From Anaeramoeba flamelloides (lineage: Eukaryota > Metamonada > Anaeramoebidae), in the NCBI GenBank assembly GCA_027625915.1, contig JANTQA010000029.1, forward strand, positions 8,990,001-9,054,000: 64,000 nt of DNA. Reading direction: 5' to 3'. The position numbers and the translations under genes were made by a program. Below, piece by piece: positions 1-11,248 of the stretch (position 1 is its first letter; each line of letters opens with the position of its first letter). The notes under the pieces were generated by a model that worked only from the letters and a program-made list of their open reading frames with translations, had not been told where the DNA came from and ran no database searches.

Positions 1-1284
1 AACCTTTATAAATCACTGATAAGTTTCTATTCTGATTTTTTAAATATTAGAGTTGAATTAGGAGCATTTATTATTATCACCTATGAAGTATAAATTGATA
101 CAACTTGAAAAATTTTGGAATATTCTTTATTATTTTCTGGTTAGGTTATTATTCACAAAAAGACTGACAAATTCTTTGGTTTTGAATGAATTTGACTTAA
201 AATCCCCATTTTCCATAAAAAGAAAGATTATTTTTTTCTTTGTGACTTTCTAATTTTAGAAACAAAAAACTGATTAATCTTGCAAATTTATTTTTCATTT
301 AGATTATTAAAAATTCTACAAAACCTTTGCCAGAAGACCTCCATCCCAATTTGTGTTGAAACCAAAAATAATGTTTTGAGAGAAATGATTTTAACAAAAA
401 AGAGTACCTCTTTCATTTTCAAATAGGTTTTAATAGAAATTAGATAAAAAAAAAACAATATCACCCAAAAAGAAATCAAATACTTGGCATATTTGTCACT
501 GAAGATTCTGTTCATAAATCAAATATATTAAATATTATCTCTGAAAGAGTAATCGGGAACTTCAATTAAATAAAATAAAAAAAGAACTAACAGAAAAACT
601 CAAAAAATAAGAGAAAGCTACAACAGCTTTTTCTAAATTTTAATGATTTCTGAAGACATTGAAACAATTCAAGAAAAAAAAATGGTCAAAAATACTAGGA
701 AATGTGATCTTCAAAAGTTATAGTAGTTTGTTGAAAATGTATGAAATGATCTTTGTTTTTTAGGATCGAAAATCCGGATTTTTTTTTTCATTTTCATTTT
801 CATTTTCACATTTCTCAATAAATAGGTGTGAGTTGAAATATCGTAAAAATTTCATATTCATTATTCATTAAGAAATACACTAAAAAAGAATTTTTGATCC
901 TAATTGGAGAATATTTTAATGAATTCAACTTCACAATATCAAGATATTGGATCAAAAGGTTTTTGATGTAAATTGGCTAAAATACCAAAGTAGTTCTTCT
1001 GGACTCCCTAAAATAATATCATTCTTAAATAACTGTGGGTTTAAAAATTATTTGGGATGTACCTACTTTTATTAGACATTCAAAAAATTTCATAGACTTG
1101 GTAAAAAAATCAATTCATGAATTAAAGTACAAATTTAAACGATTTATTCAATAAATTACCTCCATTATGTTTTTTTCTCTTAGGATTGTAACTTGTGAGT
1201 TTATTTGAGTTTTACAACTTATTTTTGAAAATTTTTCTTTCTTGAATTTCTCTTTTTTTTTAACATTAAAACAAATTTATGATA
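1..1284. other. AT-rich stretch without recognised gene
   Basis: No reading frame here resembles a known family or shows convincing codon use. The stretch around 540-760 has short broken frames with Lys, Glu and Ile-rich translations that could be old LINE sequence, but this is too weak to call. Confidence 0.5.
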
Positions 1285-1823
1285 TAAACTAAAATTTAAA
1301 ATTTTCCACACAACTAAAACGTTCCAAACAATCACAATAACACAATTTCTTTCAAATTGGAAAAAATTTTAATTTTTGAAAAATATTAAAATCATTTTTT
1401 CATTTTTTAGTTTTTATTTTCATTTCATTTTTTGAATTACCAAACTTTTTTCGTTCAATCAAAATATTTTTTTCAACAAATGATATTATGTTAAAGTTGA
1501 GTTGTTCAAAATAGAAGAACTCAAATAAAATTAGTTGACATCTATCTAACCATTTGATCGATCAATATTCCTAATAGAATTTCAACAAATTTATCAATGT
1601 TTTTTTTGTTTTGCTTATCTCCAAAATTTTTAACACATCATCAACTTATTAGTATTGATAATTATTTATTTATTGTTTTGTGAATATTGTAATTTATAAA
1701 AAAGTTTTAAACATTTCAATTAGCGAATGGTTCTAATTTGGTGTTTCTTCTTGAATTGATTATTTAAGATTTTTTTTTTCACAAATCGAATTTTGGTGAG
1801 TTAAAAATTTTGAATTGGGGTTT
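1285..1823 (-). mobile_element. TA-flanked MITE, family G copy 1 (Tc1/mariner-type ends)
   Basis: About 540 bp starting TAAACTAAAATTTAAAATTT and ending in an inverted version of the same terminus (about 1800-1823). It is an inverted, diverged copy of the element at 3255-3792, matching along its whole length, and is related to those at 35013 and 44092. The terminal repeats of about 30 bp next to TA fit Tc1/mariner-type elements. No transposase is visible, so it is read as non-autonomous. Confidence 0.7.
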
Positions 1824-2799
1824 CTTTGTTTTTTATTGTAACTCTAAATAAATAATTGATTGAAAGTAACTATTATTGAGATTCAAGTATATTCTACTAT
1901 TAAAATAGCAGTTTCAAAAATTGAAAATTAACAAATTATAAATTCAATATAAATAAGATAAAAAATCAAACATGATGATACCCCCCCCCCCCAAAGGCTA
2001 TTTTCTCAATTCTTCTTGGTTAGGCTGTAGTCTTATTATAAATGAAACCCCAATACTGACAACATACCAAAATTTGGAAATTTGTACAAAAAAATGTAAC
2101 AAAAAGAATCAAAGAAATTCTTTTTTTATCAAATTCAATAAACATTAAATCTGTATAAAAATATATTTTTATTGTATAAATAAAGAAAAACATCATAATC
2201 ATTCCTAATTCAAGATAAATTATTATTTTTATCTTTTATTTTGTTTTTGTATCTAAATTTTTGTATAAAAAGAGAAAAGTAAATGATTAAAAACAATCCA
2301 TTTTTTATTTGAATAAAACAAAGAAATATCCCATACTAATTAAGATTTGGTGTTATTTTATAATAAATAAAAAATACAGATAAAAGTTGAAAATATTTTT
2401 TTTTTTTTTGACAAAATTAGAGGTAGGTTTACAAAATCGAATACAATTTGAAATATGTTTTTATTTTTCATAAAAAAAATTAATAAAAATTGATATATAA
2501 ATATATAATATCACCCAAATCATTATCAACCAATTATAAAATATTTTCACTTTTTTTAGTCGAATTAACCCTTGGGTAGGTAATCCCGTCATTTGAAATT
2601 GTTTTAAAATTGAATAAAAATTTCCACCAACTATCGTTTTCTTTTAATTCAAAAAACCAATTCCAATTATTTCGTTTTCCCATGTCATATTCATTTTTAT
2701 AAATCTATTAAGAATAAAAAGAAATAAAGTAATATTTTAAGTAGAATAATGAAAACAAATGAATAAGTCAAATTGAAAATTCGTTTATAAACTTTTAGA
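1824..2799. other. Intergenic AT-rich DNA with a 12-base C run
   Basis: No gene recognised. It contains an uninterrupted run of 12 C at 1981-1992, striking in DNA that is otherwise mostly A and T. Confidence 0.5.
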
Positions 2800-4260
2800 T
2801 TGAAAAAAAAAATTGTAGGTTTTATTGGCAGATTTTTTTTTTATTATTATACACCATTAGCTCTAATTAACAAATCTAAAACCGAATCAAATAAAATAAT
2901 AATTTTAAAAATAAAAATTGTAAAAATAGATATTGCAAAATGTTTTGATTCAATTCATCAAAGTATGATTCGAGAATTAATTAAAAAAAAATTTATTAAA
3001 ATATTAAAGAGACGAAGGGATAGGTATTTATCAGGGGTGGCCAATTATCGCCAATTTTATTTGCATTTTCTAGTCATTTTTTAATTTCAAAAATAGAGAA
3101 ATTGGTACAAAATTTTCTAATGTCCACAGAAAATATGATAATAATAATGTACTCGAAAAATTACAAAAAAAAAATTTAAAAAATAATTGAAAGTTTTGGT
3201 TTAAAAGTTAATACCGCTAAAACAATGATTACTAATAAACTAATAAAAATTAAATAAACTCCAATTCAAAATTTTTAACATACCTAAATTTGATTTGTGA
3301 AAAAAAAAAAACTTATTTAATCAATTCAAGAAGAAATACCAAATTAGAACCATTCACCAATTGAAATGTTAACAATTTTTTATAAATTACAATACCCACA
3401 AAACAAAAAATAAATAATTACCAATGCTAATAAATCAAGGGTGTGTGAAAAATTTTGGAGAGAGCAAAACAAAAAAATACATTAGTAAATTTGTTTAAAT
3501 TCTATTAGGAATATTGATCGATCAAAGGTTAGATACTACCAACTTATTTTATTTGGGTTCTCCTATTTGGAACAACTCAACTTTAACATAATATCAATCG
3601 TTGAAAAAAATTTTGATCCAACAAAACAAGTTACGTAATTCAAAAAAAGAAATGAAAACAAAAAAATAAAAGATGAAAAAATGATTTTGATATTTTTCCA
3701 AAATTCAAAATTATTTCCAATTTGAATGAAATTGTATTATTGTGATTATTTGGAACGTTTTAGCAGTGTGGAAAATTTTGAATTTTAGTTTATTTAGGAA
3801 TAAATTTTACTATAAAAACACATTTATTTAAGAATAAAATGAAATGGAATTGTACCCTTCGAACATATCATTATATTTTTAAATTAAATGAATTATCAAA
3901 TTATCTCAAAGTTATCCTTTATTAAGCAATTGTTTCAGTCAACTCTTATACATCTTAGAATTATTTAGCTTCACCGAAAAAAAGAATATGAAGAAATTGA
4001 TACTCTAATTAATCTTCATATTACAAAGATGTTTACAATTCAAAGATCTAATCCAGTTTTAACACTTATAAATAAAATTAACTTATTACCTATTAAAAAT
4101 ATTATCAAAATGTGAATACCATAATTTATTAAAAACCTAATAAAAAAGAATATCAAAAAATATCCAAATAAACTCTTTTTCAGTCAAAGTGGCCCAGTTT
4201 TACAGAAGAAATAGAATACATTCTATGAGTTTAATCTAGTATTCTTCTTAAATTAAATTT
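2800..4260 (+). pseudogene. LINE (non-LTR retrotransposon) reverse transcriptase relic
   Basis: Translation of 2800-3030 shows the RT palm motif KIDIAKCFDSIHQSMI, typical of non-LTR retrotransposons. After a change of frame near 3035 the next RT motif reads GGQLSPILFAFSSHFL, and near 3190-3235 the motif FGLKVNTAKTMI follows. The catalytic aspartate box expected near 3130 is not intact. A MITE at 3255-3792 interrupts the element between the LKVN box and the thumb. RT-like thumb sequence resumes after 3793, with STLIHLRI near 3940 and FFSQSGPV near 4180. The last part also matches 37680-37870. The relic is 5'-incomplete, frameshifted and not functional. Family is LINE by motif; the clade is not assigned. 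Confidence 0.85.
3255..3792 (+). mobile_element. TA-flanked MITE, family G copy 2, nested in LINE relic
   Basis: 538 bp bounded by TA, with ends TAAACTCCAATTCAAAATTT and an imperfect inverted counterpart ending TTTTAGTTTA. It sits inside the LINE reading region, whose RT motifs continue on both sides, so this insertion postdates the LINE. Inverted homologue of 1285-1823. Confidence 0.75.
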
Positions 4261-4939
4261 TCAATTTTTTGATCAAAATCATTTTTTCTAATTCAAAAAA
4301 ATTTTTTTTTTGTTTTTTGATTTTTTTTCTTTTCTTTTCTTTTTTTTTTCTTTTTCTTTTTAAAAAAAGTAAATTCGAATAAAAAAAAAAATTTAAAAAC
4401 TCCAAATTAAAATTAAGAAAATTGAGTCTTTGTATTTTCTTTTAAAATTCATACACTTACACTTAAGTAATCTTATTGTTAAAAATTTTAATTTTCCAAA
4501 GAAATTGAGAAATTTTGAACAAGACACTCCAATGAAAGTGGCCCAAAAATTTTTTTTTTTAATATTTTTTTTTGAAATTTTATAGTTTGTTAAGGTATTT
4601 CTTTTAGGAATATCGACTCTAATCGGAATTATATTATTTCTCATATTTCTAAATATTCTTAGTTTGGTTGATTCTTGTAAAAAAAAGTGAATTTATAATT
4701 TTTGGTTGTGTCGCTTTGAGCGAAATGGGGTTTATATTTAAATTGACAATTACCCGAGTAAAGAAATAAATATTTGGGAAACAAATAATTTCAATGAATT
4801 AGAAATCAATATAAAAAACCAATGCGTCAACATTTGTAATAACAATCAAGGTTGGAAAACTTAACGACATTTTCCAGGATTCAGAGTAATTGAATAAAAT
4901 CTATCAGTTTACTATATTCTTTTAATCTTTGATAAACAT
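4261..4939. other. AT-rich DNA without recognised gene
   Basis: No recognised coding sequence. An open frame on the minus strand at 4393-4644 is Lys/Phe-rich, has no family resemblance and is probably chance. Confidence 0.4.
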
Positions 4940-5312
4940 AACGAAAAGTGCCGTCAAGTGTCGTAGAGTGCCTAGGTTTTCTTGAGGTTTTCTGTTTTAT
5001 TTGTAAAGTGTTCTAGGTTTTTTTGAGGTTTTCTATTTTATTTTGAAGTGTTCTAGGTTTTTTTTACTTTAGAAATAAACAGAAAATTTATTAAAAATTT
5101 CGGTTTATTTCTAAAGTAAAAAAACCTAACGGAAATCTATTGATTTTCCAAATAAATAGAAAACTCAAAAAAACATAACGAAAATCTATCGATTTTACAA
5201 ATAAACAGAAAACTCAAGAAAAGCTAACGGCTGTTTTTTTTAATTTAAGAAATAAACCAAAAATTTCAAAAATTTACTTTTTATTTTTTAAATTAAAAAA
5301 AAACTTAACGAC
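4940..5312. repeat. Chained-hairpin repeat array (family C), copy 1
   Basis: The array opens with the sequence GTGCCGTCAAGTGTCGTAG, followed by repeated units containing TTCTAGGTTTTTTTGAGG. It then has a near-perfect hairpin at about 5056-5125 (arms GGTTTTTTTTACTTTAGAAA and its complement) and a second one at about 5230-5305. The linkers carry CCTAACGG-type motifs. Related arrays lie at 20445, 21300, 30765, 46500, 49628 and 50310. Confidence 0.8.
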
Positions 5313-6370
5313 ATTTATAACTCTTGGAATTGAATAATTCATTATATGTGTATTTATAGATTTCCTTTTTTAATCCAATTAAATCTTTTGAATACCAGTT
5401 AATTTTATTGTTAATTTGTTGATTAAATTTTATTAATTTTTCTTATGAAAGAAGAGATAAATTTTTTGATTTTCTTTTGAATTTGAATTTTTTTTTATTT
5501 ACTGAAATTACCATATTTTCAATTTTAAATTCTGTTTTATAAATAAGAATTGGCGTGTTTCTGTTTATTTTGCATATTTTATTAATACATGAATTAATCT
5601 ATGAATTTAAATATTTGAAAGTTTTTATTTTAACGTTAAAAATTTCTAACCCATATGTCAATTGGCTTAATATAAAAGATTTAAGGGATCAGTACTCTAC
5701 GACAACAAGGCAAAATTTTAAAAGATGTTATTGTATTAGTGATATTCTCTACTTACAAATTGTGTAGATAACAAGTATTAAAAAATTAGATCAACTGAGA
5801 AACCCAAAATTGAATTTTTTCAGTGAGATCAAATTTTGTTTTCCCATTTTTTCTGAAAAAGAAAACTATTAAATTCAGTTTATTTCTAAAATTATAAAAA
5901 GCTTTTGCCCTCGTTTATTACCATTCCCATCATTATTATACAATAGGAAATCTTTGTTACTAGTGATATTAATATAAAGAATTTTATTTTCTTTTTTGAG
6001 ATAATTCTTTTGTTAAACCAAACAATTGATTTATTCAAAATACAAAAATTTTTGTATTATTTTAAGAAGAATAGTTCTAATTATTAAGGTTTTAAATCCA
6101 TTTAAATTTTTTACTCCGAAATTAGTTTTTTTTGTTAAAAAGATGAAATTTGATTTTCCAAATAAAATTTTCTTGAAGATATTTGAGTTAACTAATTTTA
6201 TCCTCAAAATTCAAAAATAATTTTTTTTATTCCAAAAATAATTTAAACTGAAATAACAATCCTTGCGAATAAGACCAAACAATTTGTTGTTAAAAATTGA
6301 AAATCATTTAAAAATTTTTTTTTATTTTTCTTCAATTTTCCTAAAACGAGAAAACGACTTTTTTAAAAGT
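5313..6370. other. AT-rich DNA, possible decayed element
   Basis: Open frames at 5555-5767 and 6026-6220 (plus strand) have no recognised domain. Their position between the hairpin array and a MITE suggests old element sequence rather than host genes. Confidence 0.35.
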
Positions 6371-7139
6371 TTAAGGGATTAACTTCACCATATATTTCTC
6401 TAGAATCAAAGTATGTTGCACTCACAAGTAAACGATATTAGTACTCCACAGCTCAAATGGTTTTTGTAACTCTATTATAAATATTATTGAAAAATAAATT
6501 ATTGGATTTTTTACTAATGATAACAATTCAAAAAATAGTAGTTTTTAAATCATTTTTTTAATTACTTTTCCAAATCTAAAAATAGAAACATCAAAATAAT
6601 ATTATTCCAGTATTTAATAATATCTAATTTCGAACCCCTCCAAAAGTAATAATTTTTTTCAATTTTGTAATTTCAAGATTTATTCAATAATTATTAGCAT
6701 AAAAGTCTAAGACTGATTAGTTTTGTTTCCTTTTTATAAATCTAATTGTATTTTCAATATATTTACAAGATTTCCAAAATAATTTGTCAAAAAAATCTAT
6801 TCTTTAATTATTTAATTTTTTAGCTAAATTGTTTTTTAGCAATTAACCTACATTTCCCCGACAAATTTAAGAAAGATATTTTTCAACTTTGGAGTCTTCA
6901 TATTGATAATTCAACCTTTAAATTTATCTCGAAATGAAGATTTTTTTCTGAAATTATTGGGTTTTTCACTAATACAAGGTTTCATTTTTAATTGACGAGA
7001 TCAACAAATATTACTACTTGATTAATCGGTTTTTTAGAGATATTTGAACCAGGGTATACTAATGTGGTTACACCAAATTACGACATACTTTGATTATAGA
7101 CGGAATCTAGGCTTCTCCTTGGTGACGCTAATCCCTTAA
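6371..7139. mobile_element. TTAA-flanked inverted-repeat element (MITE family A), copy 1
   Basis: 769 bp from TTAAGGGATTAACTTCACC to the inverted end GGTGACGCTAATCCCTTAA. TTAA at both ends plus GGG next to it resembles piggyBac-type target sites and ends; this classification is inference. There is no transposase reading frame. Other copies: 27955-28690, 37390-37620 (partial), 51487-52259 and 60000-60945. Confidence 0.75.
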
Positions 7140-7239
7140 AACAACATTAAAATCCTTCAAGTTGGAGATCGATCAACAAAGAACTTAAATAACAAGAATT
7201 GGCAGCAAACACAATATTTTTCCCACCACTTCGAGGACA

Positions 7240-7746
7240 ATAATCCTTAAGGATTATTCGAGTTTTATTCCCAGTGGCTATTACTTTTATACCCACAACA
7301 CGAATTATGAACTCAAAAGAATGTTGAGTTAATAGATCTTGTTAAAATGTAAAATTTAGGTTTTTTTGAGGAAGGCAAAAAAAATTTACTTTCCAAATCC
7401 AAACTTTTTCACTCAAAATTTTCGACTTCCAAAATGATATTGGGAAAATGTCACTCCACTTTATATTGAAGTATGTTAGAGTTGGTGGTGACTGTGTCCA
7501 CCCATTTGAAAAGAAAGTGGAGTGACATTTTCCCAATATCAAAAAAAATAGCTTTTTATTATTGCCTTGCTTTGTTGGGATTTTTCGAAAAGTTTTTGGA
7601 TCAATAAATGATTTTAGTCAATATCTTAAATTGCTAAAAATTGGTAATATTTTGACTTTCCCTCTATTCACTATATTTTAAAGGTCTTAATATATTTACT
7701 GCTTTGTATTTCAATGCTCACAGAGCATAAAATTCAGATAGTCCTT
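7240..7746. repeat. Dispersed repeat H copy 1 with internal 27-bp hairpin
   Basis: The part from about 7395 to 7746 is near-identical to 10418-10766. Both contain an inverted repeat; here the arms GATATTGGGAAAATGTCACT... (7436-7462) and their exact complement (7514-7540) are 27 bp and separated by 51 bp. An upstream portion (7240-7400) is also echoed at 9490-9610. No protein family is recognised in it. Confidence 0.75.
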
Positions 7747-7755
7747 AATCCTTAC

Positions 7756-7915
7756 TGATAAATTCAAATAAAGTTTGAAAATTTTTGCTTCATTTTTCAT
7801 TTTGGAAATTTTTTTATACAAAACATTTTATTGTCTTAAATGTTAACAAACTTTGTCCAAAATGAGTTGAACTTTAAAATATTCTTTGTCAAAAACTGTT
7901 TTAAAAGTTGAGAGT
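7756..7915. repeat. Repeat I, inverted relative to 13745-13925
   Basis: About 160 bp sharing the segments AATATTCTTTGTCAA and AACTGTTTTAAAAGT with the reverse complement of 13745-13925. It directly follows repeat H and lies in the probable last intron or 3' flank of the DHHC gene. Confidence 0.55.
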
Positions 7916-8113
7916 GAAACAGTTCAAAGATTTACAAAAATGGAAATTGAACTAAAAATTTTTTTGAATTATAAGGTAATGGAAAAACAACTCAAATATT
8001 TTGACCAGAGGTAATCCAAAAAAAAATTTTATGTGCAGTAAAACATTTGTTTTTTGCGTATTTCTTTTTCATAAAAACAATTAAAAAAAAAAATGAAATA
8101 TCAAAGAACTTAC

Positions 8114-8827
8114 AAGACCATTTTCGTTACAATATGCTTTTCTCTCTTTATTTTCATAATACTCAATTGTAGTTTGGTTTGTTAAGGTTAAGTAAGTGTG
8201 CCAGAATAATAAGAATGAGACTGAAATTAAACAAACCAAGCAAATGATAAACAAGATACCACATTTTTCATAATTTTGATTTGAGGTTGAAGAGGGCTTT
8301 AAAAAACCAATGTCAACGAGAAATGGTGGGAATGTGCAGAGCACAACATACAAACAGCCCAAACAACAATAGGTTAAGAACTGAAGAAAGAACTTGTGGT
8401 TGTAATGACCAACACAGTCGTTAATCCAGACACAGTAATGGTCCATTTTAAGCACACACTTCCCCGTGACACTGTCATGGTGCGATCTTGGTGGCTTGAT
8501 GTAGTCGCATTTCTTACAATAACGATATTTTTTCGAGTACCCTTGTTTGATTCGATTGATCTGTCCTGTCGTTTTCAGTCCTAAGGGCACAGATCCTGGC
8601 TTTGTTCGAATTACTTTATAATAAGAATAAATCACACCGCCAATGAGCCATGAAAAGATTAATAAATGGCCAACTAAGAAAGGAAAGGGTTTGGTAAGCA
8701 AAAATGGATAATAGCTTTTATAATAGCCTACAACAACTGTTGAAACCAGAAATGTGGCAAGGCCAATTGCAAAGATGCCAAGAGATTTAAAAAACAAGAA
8801 CACGATAAATTTGCAACTCCAATTCAT
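8114..8827 (-). CDS. DHHC-family palmitoyltransferase, 5' exon (DHYC variant)
   Basis: Membrane protein S-acyltransferase exon starting at the Met at 8827. The protein has hydrophobic segments around residues 7-33 and 50-70, then the cysteine-rich domain (YCKKCDYIKPPRSHH ... CVLKMDHYCVWINDCVGHYN, about residues 102-146). Two more membrane spans follow, and then the TTxE motif as TTIEYYE. This is the usual four-span DHHC topology. The active motif is DHYC rather than DHHC, as in some yeast Pfa/Akr enzymes. Two cysteines that normally bind zinc are replaced: HC becomes HD and the next C becomes T. The exon ends at ENGL followed by a GTAAGT donor (8113-8108). Read through, the frame stops at 8081 after 248 codons. 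The last exon, with the usual C-terminal Asn/Gly motif, is not found; the DNA downstream is repeats H, I and A. It may lie beyond a large intron or be lost. Confidence 0.88.
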
Positions 8828-10417
8828 TTTGAGGTTTGGTTTGTGAAATTTTTATAAAAAATGGTTGTTTATAATTTTTTCAATTGAAAAAAATTAGTGA
8901 GAGTCTTTGGGTGGGTGTTTTTCTGTTCACCATTGAGGTTCTGTATTTTGCTGGAGTATATGGAAGTTCTCATTACAAATAAAAATTAGGAATTGAGTTT
9001 TTATTAATGTTTGCTTTTTGTCTTTATACCTCTTTGATTTATCTTTTCACGTGTTTTAAATAGTCCATAGAATTTGAATTTTGTTTTAGATTAGTGGTAT
9101 TTACCCTCTCTTGTATTTTCAGTCAAAACAATTTTAAGGTAGTCTTACCAGATTAAAAAACACCTTTCAAAGATGAAATTAACTAATAAGTTATTGTTTT
9201 TTACAATTCAAAGAGATGATCTGAAAAAAAATAATTTTTTGATAGCATACAGTAATTAAAATAACTGGTGAACAATGACTAAAATCTGTGTTCCCAAATA
9301 TAAGCCTTTTTTTTTTTCTTCTTGTTCCAAGGCAAAACCCAATTCACTACCCAATAGTAGACCCAAGTTCAAACCTATTTTGAAATTAAACTCCTTGATA
9401 TTTTCAGTAAAATTTAAATTATGAAACGCAAATAGTTGAAAATTTTTCGGTAGTTGGCTCAATTTTTTGATGAATTTTTTTGGTTTTTGTGGAGATTAAG
9501 GATTATCAGAATTTTATGCTCGGTGGATACTATTTTTAAGTGTAGAAACATATTTATGGGCTTAAAAGAAACTCAATCTTATAGATCTTGCTAACTCTAA
9601 AATTTAGGGTGTTTTTTGGAAATTTTTGAGTTTAGCAAATCCATTTTTAGGTTGAATTTAACATCTTTGTTATTTTCTCTTTACAAATCTTGATAGTATT
9701 CTTGAAAAAATAAAGAATTCCTTGCTTTCTTCTCTGGTGTCTCTAAATTGGTTGTTTTGATACTGAAAAAAATTTTTTGGGTTAATTTTGTTTCGTTGGG
9801 TATTTATGAGCAAAGTGCATTGATTAGGTTTCTGGACTTTTTTTTTTTTTTTCGATCTTTGGGATCTTGAAACCCATTCTATTTCCTTTCTTTTTTTTTT
9901 TTTTTGAGAGTTTTTTTAGGGGTAGTTGAGTAATTCTCCCAACAAAGTAACAATACCTCGAAACCAACTGATTGGGTTGTTTAACATTAGGTGGTGGTTT
10001 GAGAAACTTTACAAGCATTCCTTTAGACAGGTTCCTTTAATATTTTTTACTTTTGTAATGCTATCTCAACCACAAACTTGATGAATTGGTAAAATAGAGA
10101 AATTTTAGTCTTTAATGGTAATTGCTTCGATCTTTTTGTGTTGGGAAATGGGATTTTAATTGTTGTTTCTATACCCTTTCTACACAACAAACCCAAAATA
10201 TAAAATCCCAATTGATAGATTTGTGTTCCTTTGAAAAAATGCTTTGTGTTTTTCCAAATTAAAAAAAAATTTAAAAGTTAGAACAAAAAATAAACAAAAA
10301 AAAAACTCTTTTGTAAATTATTTAAATCACAAAACCAATTCAAGACTTCTAAATAGCATTATCAAAATTTCAGATCCTTCTAGAAAAAGAAAAAAAAATT
10401 CCCTTCGTCAAATCCAA
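8828..10417. other. Intergenic region without recognised gene
   Basis: AT-rich; 9490-9610 resembles 7240-7400 and so belongs to the repeat H neighbourhood. Short open frames at 9256-9462 and 9824-10018 have no recognisable features. Confidence 0.45.
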
Positions 10418-10766
10418 AAATTTTCTCTCAAAATTTTTGACTTCCAAAATGATATTGGGAAAAGGTCACTCCACTTTATATTGAAGTATGTTAGAGACTG
10501 TGGTGAGTGTAACCACCCATTTGAAAAGAAAGTGGAGTGAGGTTTTCCTAATATCAAAAAAAATAGCTTTTTATTTTTGCCTTGCTTTGTTGGGATTTTT
10601 CGAAAAGTTTTTGGATCAATAAATGATTTTAGTCAAAATCTTAAATTGCTACAAATTGGCAATATTTTGACTTTCCCTCAATTCACTATATTTTAAAGGT
10701 TTTAGTCTATTTACTGTATTATATTTCAATGCCCACAGAGCATAAAATTCAGATAGTCCTTAAAAT
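10418..10766. repeat. Dispersed repeat H copy 2
   Basis: Direct copy of about 7395-7746. It keeps the inverted arms (10451-10477 and about 10529-10555), here with a few mismatches, and the shared tail ending at AGATAGTCCTTAA. Confidence 0.75.
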
Positions 10767-11248
10767 TTTATCAAGATTTTAACTCAATTTTTTGAGATAA
10801 ATTTTCATAATTGATCCTTTATTTTGAGGCTATTATTTTAAGTAATAGAACTTTAAGAAACCCAGTCCATATTTAATTAGGGTTTATTTGATGGTTTATT
10901 TGGTCAGTTGATGAATGGTTCTTCTATAACACAAACACACGCTTTTTATTTTGAAACATGGATTATACAATTCTATACGCTTTATTTTAAAACAGTAGTT
11001 ATATTTTAATCAAACCTTTTATTCCTTTCCTAACACAGAATTTTAGGGCTTCTAAGAAGAGTTTTTTTTTTGTGATTAGTCCCTTAACAATAGATTTTTT
11101 AGACCACAACAACTCAAAATACATTAGCATTATAAAAATCGTTTTTAGTTTTGATTGAAAAGTTATCAAAATCGAATCACGATCATTTTTCTGATTCATT
11201 TTTTTATCATTTTAAAGATTTAGCTTAATTTCTTTTTTGCTTTACCTT

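Noticed and set aside
3480-3640. Frame reading LFYLGSPIWNNSTLT, similar to a LINE RT thumb
   Set aside because: It lies inside the MITE at 3255-3792, and the same place in other copies does not read this way, so the likeness is probably chance.
7342-7542. 66-codon minus frame in repeat H
   Set aside because: Runs through the hairpin and is not kept in the second copy at 10418-10766.
8396-8584. Plus-strand frame over the DHHC exon
   Set aside because: Antisense of the cysteine-rich domain, no independent support.
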